Of a stretch of DNA of 10,398 nt, positions 6,257-10,398 are shown one piece after another (within the stretch, counting starts at the first letter, position 1; each line of letters begins with the position of its first letter). Origin of the DNA: Alkalibaculum bacchi (GTDB lineage Bacteria; Bacillota; Clostridia; Eubacteriales; Alkalibacteraceae); assembly GCF_937875145.1 (NCBI RefSeq), contig NZ_CALNCS010000176.1, forward strand, positions 1 to 10,398, in the 5' to 3' direction. The position numbers were made by a program, and so were the translations under genes. Below the pieces are notes generated by a model. It was not told where the DNA came from and made no database searches. It saw only the letters and a program-made list of their open reading frames with translations.

Positions 6257-6325
6257 AGATCCTTCGCTACGCTCAGGATGACTTCTGCAGGAGCTAGGGT
6301 CATTACCTCGCCTGAAGGCGAGTTT
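6257..6325 (+). repeat. 69-bp dispersed repeat, copy A
   Basis: Starts AGATCCTTCGCTACGCTCAG and ends GGCGAGTTT. It aligns without gaps to 7732-7800 with 53 of 69 identical bases by my hand count. Its first 26 bp are copy 3 of the CTTCGCT-GCTCAG family. Its last part contains a perfect 6-bp hairpin, CTCGCC-TGAA-GGCGAG. The two copies lie in the same orientation on either side of the cysteine desulfurase gene. Confidence 0.78.
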
Positions 6326-6410
6326 GTTTTCCCGTCCAACCGTCCAACAAAACAACCGATCAACCAGATATAAAGTTCCGCTTTCCGCTGTCAGCTGTCC
6401 GCTCTTTACG

Positions 6411-6450
6411 TTTTTGCTGACCACCCGACCACCTGACCACCTGACCACCC
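6411..6450. repeat. TGACCACC dispersed tandem repeat, site 3 (4 units)
   Basis: TTTTTGC is followed by four units at 6418-6449; the second begins with C instead of T. It lies 12 bp past the stop codon of the cysteine desulfurase gene. A small GAAAG-TTGAA-CTTTC stem (6456-6470) followed by TTTT overlaps that stop codon and could be a weak terminator. Confidence 0.8.
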
Positions 6451-6461
6451 TAAAAGAAAGT

Positions 6462-7580
6462 TCAACTTTCAGCTTCCAAAATATTCTTAAGACAACTCAT
6501 AAACCGATTAATTTCCTCCTCAGTAGTAAGATGACTCAAACTGATTCTCAGCGTAGATAAAGCTCTCTTTCTATTATTCGTAAGAGCGTAAACAGGTCTT
6601 GAAGGTGTATTCATTGCACAGCATGCAGATTTTGAAGATAAGCATATGCCTTCTAAGTCTAAGGCTTGGACGATCTTTTCTGCTTTTATTCCTAAAAGAC
6701 TTATGTTTAAAATATAAGGGCTTGCCTGTTCTGGACTATTAATCTCTACTTTAGGTAATTTTTTTAGTTCTGTACGTAGATCATTATTGAGCTTACTTAC
6801 AGAACGATGCCTGCTCTCTACATTAAGAAAAGCTGTCTCTAACGCTTGTCCTGTTGCTGCTATAAGGGCTAAACTTGGCGTACCACTCCTATAAGGTGTA
6901 GTACTGATTCCACCATGTATCATTGGCTCTAACTCTATATGCTCCTTCTTGATTAGTATACCGCTACCATTTAAACCATAAAATTTATGGGGAGCAAATG
7001 TAATCATGTCAATGTTTTCAATAACAAGGGGAATCTTTCCTACTGCCTGAGTCCCATCTGTATGGAGGTGACAATTAGGATAGGCTTTAATAAGTTCTCC
7101 TAGTTTATTTATGTCTTGAATAATCCCTACTTCGCTATCTACATAGCAAATAGAGACTAAAATCGTGTCTTCTCTAAGAAGCTCCTTTAAATGTTCTATA
7201 TCTATTAATCCATTGGGGAGAATATCTACATAATCTATTTCATAACCTCGATCTTTAAGATAACTCATCGGACCATTTACAGAAGAATGTTCTAAGTAAG
7301 TGGCGATAATATGCTTACCATGAGTTTTATATCTTTCCACAAGTCCCTTTATAGCTAGATTATTGGATTCGCTTGCACTAGAAGTGTAGATGATTTCACT
7401 TGATTTTACATGTAAGAGCTTGCTTATACGATCTGTTTCGTATTCTAATCGCTCCTTAGCTTGCTTTCCTAAGCGATGAGTAGAATTAGGGTTTGCAATA
7501 TATTTTATAGATACCTCATTAAATGTGTTTAAGACCTGAGGGTCTACAGGAGTTTCTGCAGCGTAGTCTAAATATATCAT
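6462..7580 (-). CDS. Cysteine desulfurase (NifS/IscS-like, PLP-dependent)
   Basis: This 372-residue class V aminotransferase-fold enzyme takes sulfur from cysteine, leaving alanine and an enzyme persulfide for iron-sulfur cluster or tRNA thiolation pathways. Visible residues are H98 (LEHSS) that stacks on PLP, D175 and Q178 (HTDGTQAV), and K199 (APHKFYG) for the PLP Schiff base. RSGT is at 231-234, and catalytic C320 is in SSKSACC. The loop after it, CAMNTPSRPVYAL, has a second cysteine at 321 where IscS-type proteins usually have T or S. Length is slightly below the usual 380-400. GGAG lies 9 bp before the ATG, and an extended -10 promoter lies about 50 bp upstream. The TtcA-like gene next downstream could be a sulfur acceptor. 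A general role in iron-sulfur assembly is equally possible, since no iscU is present here. Confidence 0.93.
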   Translation of the reverse strand: MIYLDYAAETPVDPQVLNTFNEVSIKYIANPNSTHRLGKQAKERLEYETDRISKLLHVKSSEIIYTSSASESNNLAIKGLVERYKTHGKHIIATYLEHSSVNGPMSYLKDRGYEIDYVDILPNGLIDIEHLKELLREDTILVSICYVDSEVGIIQDINKLGELIKAYPNCHLHTDGTQAVGKIPLVIENIDMITFAPHKFYGLNGSGILIKKEHIELEPMIHGGISTTPYRSGTPSLALIAATGQALETAFLNVESRHRSVSKLNNDLRTELKKLPKVEINSPEQASPYILNISLLGIKAEKIVQALDLEGICLSSKSACCAMNTPSRPVYALTNNRKRALSTLRISLSHLTTEEEINRFMSCLKNILEAES

Positions 7581-7627
7581 TCACTTCGTCTCCATTTACT
7601 TTAATAAGTGCTAAGTGCACATACGAA

Positions 7628-7636
7628 AGTATAGCA
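7628..7636 (-). promoter_or_regulatory. Extended -10 promoter of the cysteine desulfurase gene
   Basis: On the minus strand TGCTATACT gives an extended -10 (TGn plus TATACT). No good -35 lies 17 bp upstream, which extended -10 promoters tolerate. The start would fall near 7621, giving a leader of about 40 nt before the ATG at 7580. Confidence 0.55.
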
Positions 7637-7731
7637 TAAGTGAAGGCTTGGCGCTAGAGTGAGCTTCTCCCACAATTTAGAATTATTTAAAACCTCTTAA
7701 TGATGGTACACTCTCAAGCGTCCGCATGCAC

Positions 7732-7800
7732 AGATCCTACTCCTCGCTTAGCATGACATGTGCAGGAGTTTAAGTCATTACCTCGCCCAAAGGCAAGTTC
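7732..7800 (+). repeat. 69-bp dispersed repeat, copy B
   Basis: This is the ungapped partner of 6257-6325. The core TCATTACCTCGCC is identical and TGCAGGAG is shared. The first 26 bp are a decayed copy of the CTTCGCT-GCTCAG family, and the terminal hairpin (CTCGCC-CAAA-GGCAAG) has one mismatch. It lies between the cysteine desulfurase promoter and the rubrerythrin terminator. Apart from these elements, the 308-bp gap at 7581-7888 shows no gene. Confidence 0.75.
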
Positions 7801-7821
7801 AGGTTTTATTTATCACCTACT

Positions 7822-7850
7822 AAAAAAAGCCCCTATGTAAAATAGGGACT
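7822..7850 (-). terminator. Intrinsic terminator of the rubrerythrin gene
   Basis: On the minus strand AGTCCCTAT, loop TTTAC and ATAGGGGCT form a 9-bp stem with one G-T pair (7828-7850), followed by seven T (7822-7828 in complement). It lies about 40 bp after the rubrerythrin stop codon. Confidence 0.88.
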
Positions 7851-7888
7851 CAAAACATAAGTTTTCGGCTTACATTGGCTTATAGCGA

Positions 7889-8383
7889 TTAGTATTTTAT
7901 AAACTTAGAACCTGGTACATTACAGATGTGACATTTTTCTGGAACTACCTTTTCAATATTTCCACATACTGGACATAAGTAATAGAAAATTTCTTCTTCT
8001 TGATCAATATTTTCAATTGCGTCTTTATACAAAGCCGCATGAACTTCTTCTGCTTTCATAGCAAAGGTAAAGGCTTGAACTGCTTTCTTATTGCCTTCTT
8101 CTTCTGCTTCTTTTATAAATTCTGGGTACATCGTTTTATATTCGTATGTTTCCCCTTCGATTCCATCTTCAAGATTTTCTAATGTAGATTTGACTTTTCC
8201 AGCAAGTTCGTATTCTTTTAAAGCGTGAAGTGTTTCAGCATCTGCTGCAACTTTAAATAATTTTGCTGCATTCTTTTTACCTTCTGTTTCTGCCTTTTTA
8301 GCATAGGCTTCGTATTTACGATTAGCTTGTGACTCGCCTGAAAATGCATCCATTAAGTTTTTAAATGTTTTACTATTTTCCAT
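7889..8383 (-). CDS. rbr: Rubrerythrin
   Basis: This 164-residue cytoplasmic non-haem iron protein reduces hydrogen peroxide in anaerobes. The N-terminal ferritin-like four-helix part (about 1-130) shows the di-iron ligand motifs: E17 in GESQANRKY, E50 and H53 in AETLH, acidic residues in KEAEEEG (91-97), and E112 and H115 in AEEVH. The C-terminal rubredoxin-like domain has C137, C140, C151 and C154 (CPVCG and CHIC) for one iron. The domains are complete, although the protein is somewhat shorter than the roughly 190-residue classic form. GGAGG lies 7 bp before the ATG and a strong terminator follows. The Nudix gene lies 95 bp upstream on the same strand with no terminator between, so the pair may be co-transcribed. 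Electron donors are not encoded in this window. Confidence 0.96.
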   Translation of the reverse strand: MENSKTFKNLMDAFSGESQANRKYEAYAKKAETEGKKNAAKLFKVAADAETLHALKEYELAGKVKSTLENLEDGIEGETYEYKTMYPEFIKEAEEEGNKKAVQAFTFAMKAEEVHAALYKDAIENIDQEEEIFYYLCPVCGNIEKVVPEKCHICNVPGSKFIKY

Positions 8384-8438
8384 ATTTAATCCTCCATATA
8401 ATTATATTAACAAATATTACGCTGTTTTTTTATTACTA

Positions 8439-8459
8439 CACTATATATACCACTATATA
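8439..8459 (-). promoter_or_regulatory. Direct repeat TATATAGTG upstream of rubrerythrin
   Basis: Two copies of TATATAGTG (minus strand, 8439-8447 and 8451-8459) are 12 bp apart, about 60 bp upstream of the rubrerythrin start. The upstream DNA is very AT-rich and holds several -10-like strings, so no single promoter can be chosen. A regulator site is possible. It does not match the PerR box closely. Confidence 0.25.
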
Positions 8460-8478
8460 TTCTTGATTAAACATAAAT

Positions 8479-8994
8479 TTATCTTTTATCTAGAAATCTG
8501 TTTTTATTTCTTTTTTGCATAAATTCCAAAAAAAATTCCTCTGCTAAGCTTCCTGATTTAATTTCTTCCTTAGCTTCCTCTAAGGTGTACCATTTAGCAT
8601 AGTCTACTTCTTTATGATCCATATTGCTCAAATCCGTAGAATCTACAGTACAAGAAAAGTTAATCATTAAAGTATTTGATTTTTCATAATACTTGGTCTT
8701 ATTGTATTCATAGGAAACTACATCTAAACCCAACTCCTCTTTTACCTCTCGTATTAAAGCATGTTCTGCAGATTCTCCAAGATTGATATATCCAGCTACT
8801 AAAACATTTGACTTTTTTCCATACTGCTGTATTAATATCATTTTCTCTTGGGAAGAATCTAACACTTCTACGCTAACCGCCACATTAAACATAGGGTATC
8901 GATACATGTGACAAGATGTACAGAATGGAACATTTCCATCATCTCGCCTCCACTTGCTAGTCAATAGTGTACCGCATTCAAAACAATAACTCAT
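8479..8994 (-). CDS. Nudix hydrolase with N-terminal zinc ribbon
   Basis: This is a 171-residue cytoplasmic protein. Residues 1-30 hold a zinc ribbon, C4-x2-C7 and C25-x2-C28. Residues 35-150 are a Nudix fold with a complete Nudix box: G68, five residues, E74, seven residues, then REVKEELGL (82-90). Such enzymes cleave a nucleoside diphosphate linked to another group, using Mg or Mn. The zinc ribbon plus Nudix layout resembles the C-terminal part of NudC-type NADH pyrophosphatases, but the longer N-terminal domain is absent, so the substrate may differ (NADH, ADP-ribose and oxidised nucleotides are all possible). The ATG at 8994 is kept because it precedes the zinc-ribbon cysteines, although the nearest GAGG is about 15 bp away. 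Rubrerythrin follows on the same strand. Confidence 0.88.
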   Translation of the reverse strand: MSYCFECGTLLTSKWRRDDGNVPFCTSCHMYRYPMFNVAVSVEVLDSSQEKMILIQQYGKKSNVLVAGYINLGESAEHALIREVKEELGLDVVSYEYNKTKYYEKSNTLMINFSCTVDSTDLSNMDHKEVDYAKWYTLEEAKEEIKSGSLAEEFFLEFMQKRNKNRFLDKR

Positions 8995-9206
8995 ATCACA
9001 CTCAAACTTCCTCTACTATAATCTTTGACCCTTTTGACTCTTCGTGATTATCTACCTTGCTATAAAAACTTGATTTTTAAAATTTTCCTAGCCTACAAGA
9101 TGAAAATTATTTATTGAAAAACTTCATAATTTATATTACCACAAATTGTTTCCAAATAAAAACAAGATCATAAACAAAATTTCCATCTGCGTTTACAGCT
9201 GTATTT

Positions 9207-9215
9207 TGATATAAT
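9207..9215 (+). promoter_or_regulatory. Extended -10 promoter of the AraC-family gene
   Basis: TGATATAAT combines a TGn extension with a perfect TATAAT (9210-9215). The start near 9222 gives a short leader of about 23 nt. TTTACA at 9192-9197 is only 12 bp away and so is not a usable -35. The 250-bp divergent gap (8995-9244) is otherwise AT-rich, with a TTTGAC pair at 9025-9037 on the plus strand and no gene. Confidence 0.6.
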
Positions 9216-9244
9216 AAACAGAACACCAAATAGGAGATAAGAAT

Positions 9245-10398
9245 ATGAATAGCAAATTAAGAAAACATAATATTATGCAAGAAAAAAAAATATATTTTTT
9301 TGAAAACTCCCCCTTCCAACTAAAGGTTCATTCAATAAAAAAATCCTCTGTACACTGGCATGACAATACAGTAGAAATCGTTCTCCCACTGAAAGGTTCT
9401 GTTAAAGTCACATCAGGATTTGAACGCCTGAATGTTGAAGAAGGAGATTTTGCATTTGTCAATCATAAGTACATCCATACGATAAGCAGTTCATCAGATG
9501 CTATTGTTGCTTCTATATATATCAATTTAAATTACTTTGAAGATCAATTTCCTTATATTAAATATATGTTCTTTAGAAGCAATACATTTGCTGATGAAGG
9601 ATTTGAAATCGAAAGCACAAACTTCGAAGAAAATATAAGAAGAGAATATAAAATTAGATTTCGAAATGTTCTCATCAATCTTGTGTCCGATTATATAAAT
9701 GCAAATTTTACTCCTGAATTGACTATTAAAAGGTATGAGCAACAGCTCATTTATGCACTAGTATATGAATTTGATTGGTTGCAGTTTATTAAAAAAAATG
9801 ATGGCTTTGTTAGTTCTGTTCAATTAGATCGATATCATCGAATCTTACGGTATATAGACAAAAACTATGATCAAAAAATCACTCTAGAAGATATTGTAGC
9901 AGAAGAGTTTATCACAAAAAACTATTTTTCTCACTTTTGGAAAAAGGTTAATTCCTATAGTTTTCAAGCGCGAATTAATTACGAAAGAGCTATTAAATCA
10001 GAGCTTTTTCTGTTTTCAGATATGAACATTTCCGATATATCAGACAGATGTGGTTTCTCAGATGTAAAGTATTATTACAGAAGCTTTAAAAGATGGTATG
10101 GGTGTAAGCCTTTAGAATATAGAGCTAAATATTATGAATACATAGAAAAGGGCCTCGATTTTAAAGAAATCGACTTCAAGGATGTTAAGGGGGTTTTCTA
10201 CAACTATGTAAATAATTACTTTATGATTAGCTGCCATTATGATAATCAGCAGGATATATTATCATCTGTTGAAAATTACCTAAAAATTCGTCATACTTAC
10301 GCTTTAGCAAAATACATGGATACAAATGAACCCATAAATATTGCTATTAATCCCTTTAGTAGTAATAATTTTCATATTGATGAAGAAGATATCTTCTT
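9245..10398 (+). CDS. AraC-family regulator with C-terminal extension (3' end cut by window)
   Basis: The open frame gives at least 384 residues with no stop before the window end. An N-terminal cupin-like sensor (about 24-95) carries H37, H39, E44 and H78, in VHWHDNTVEIVLPLKG and the EEGDFAFVNHKYIHTI turn. A linker (100-190) precedes a two-motif AraC helix-turn-helix domain (about 197-295); its second motif holds ISDISDRCGFSDVKYYYRSF and the typical KPLEYR end. At least 88 residues follow (FKEIDFKDVKGVFYNYVNNY onward). I do not recognise them. Clostridia carry AraC proteins fused to glycosidase-like domains, so a sugar-related fusion is one option. AGGAG is 8 bp before the ATG. It is divergent from the Nudix gene and probably regulates a target outside this window. 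Confidence 0.88.
   Translation, partial: MNSKLRKHNIMQEKKIYFFENSPFQLKVHSIKKSSVHWHDNTVEIVLPLKGSVKVTSGFERLNVEEGDFAFVNHKYIHTISSSSDAIVASIYINLNYFEDQFPYIKYMFFRSNTFADEGFEIESTNFEENIRREYKIRFRNVLINLVSDYINANFTPELTIKRYEQQLIYALVYEFDWLQFIKKNDGFVSSVQLDRYHRILRYIDKNYDQKITLEDIVAEEFITKNYFSHFWKKVNSYSFQARINYERAIKSELFLFSDMNISDISDRCGFSDVKYYYRSFKRWYGCKPLEYRAKYYEYIEKGLDFKEIDFKDVKGVFYNYVNNYFMISCHYDNQQDILSSVENYLKIRHTYALAKYMDTNEPINIAINPFSSNNFHIDEEDIF

Larger units (their letters stand above)
6067..6461. other. Repeat-rich intergenic region, no gene seen
   Basis: This 395-bp gap carries no supportable gene. From the TtcA-like side it holds a weak -10 candidate (6096-6101) and low-complexity CTAG/AGC-rich sequence (6131-6170). 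A dispersed repeat copy with a CTCGCC-TGAA-GGCGAG hairpin follows at 6257-6325. Next come a CCGTCCAA duplication (6332-6347) and a segment at 6372-6395 that resembles the reverse complement of 436-453. The four-unit TGACCACC repeat closes the region. Open frames here translate into repeat-derived peptides. Confidence 0.7.

Noticed and set aside
6242..6560. Open frames on both strands giving VVRWSGG and SHPERSEGS-like peptides
   Set aside because: They translate the TGACCACC and CTTCGCT-GCTCAG dispersed repeats; such peptides are a known annotation artefact.
8387..8402. TATAAT-like string directly before the rubrerythrin ribosome binding site
   Set aside because: Transcription from it would start at or inside the ribosome binding site, so it is unlikely to be the working -10.
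9527..9742. 71-codon minus-strand open frame
   Set aside because: It is antisense to the AraC-family gene, which shows clear cupin and helix-turn-helix motifs.

Overview
The window looks like the end of a contig from an anaerobic, low-GC Firmicute, probably of the class Clostridia. The supporting evidence is strong AT bias, AGGAG-type ribosome binding sites, a T-box leader, a rubrerythrin, a clostridial-style TtcA-like PP-loop ATPase, and intergenic regions full of short dispersed repeats. I cannot name a genus from sequence alone. Bases 1-52 are not biological: they match the Illumina TruSeq/P5 adapter, so the true contig starts near base 53.

Layout, mostly on the minus strand and read right to left. 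(a) 9245-10398 (+): an AraC-family regulator, cut by the window end, with a C-terminal extension I do not recognise. (b) 8479-8994 (-): a Nudix hydrolase with a zinc-ribbon N-terminus, then 7889-8383 (-) a rubrerythrin ending in a good intrinsic terminator. (c) 6462-7580 (-): a NifS/IscS-like cysteine desulfurase with its own extended -10 promoter. (d) 5371-6066 (-): a TtcA-like tRNA-thiolation ATPase whose last 42 codons (5214-5342) are pushed out of frame by a 16-bp partial tandem duplication. (e) 632-4758 (-): a marR-ABC-ABC operon. It has a 23-bp palindromic operator over its promoter, overlapping ABC genes, and a terminator at 507-531. (f) 81-409 (-): promoter, T-box leader and terminator for an amino-acid-related gene that would lie left of base 1 and is missing.

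How the genes work together (inference). The MarR protein probably represses its own operon, which encodes the two halves of a heterodimeric ABC exporter. One half has degenerate catalytic residues (Asp for Glu after Walker B, Gln for the H-loop His) and the other is catalytically canonical. The cysteine desulfurase could supply persulfide sulfur to the neighbouring TtcA-like enzyme. The rubrerythrin, and perhaps the Nudix enzyme, fit oxidative-stress defence and nucleotide clean-up in an anaerobe.

The most unusual material is intergenic. There are four copies of a GATCCTTCGCTxCGCTCAGGATGAC-type repeat, two of them inverted around a 26-bp tandem array. A 69-bp ungapped repeat occurs on both sides of the cysteine desulfurase gene. 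An 8-bp TGACCACC tandem repeat occurs at three places. At one of these, a 113-bp two-hairpin segment appears to have inserted so cleanly that removing it restores a perfect three-unit repeat.
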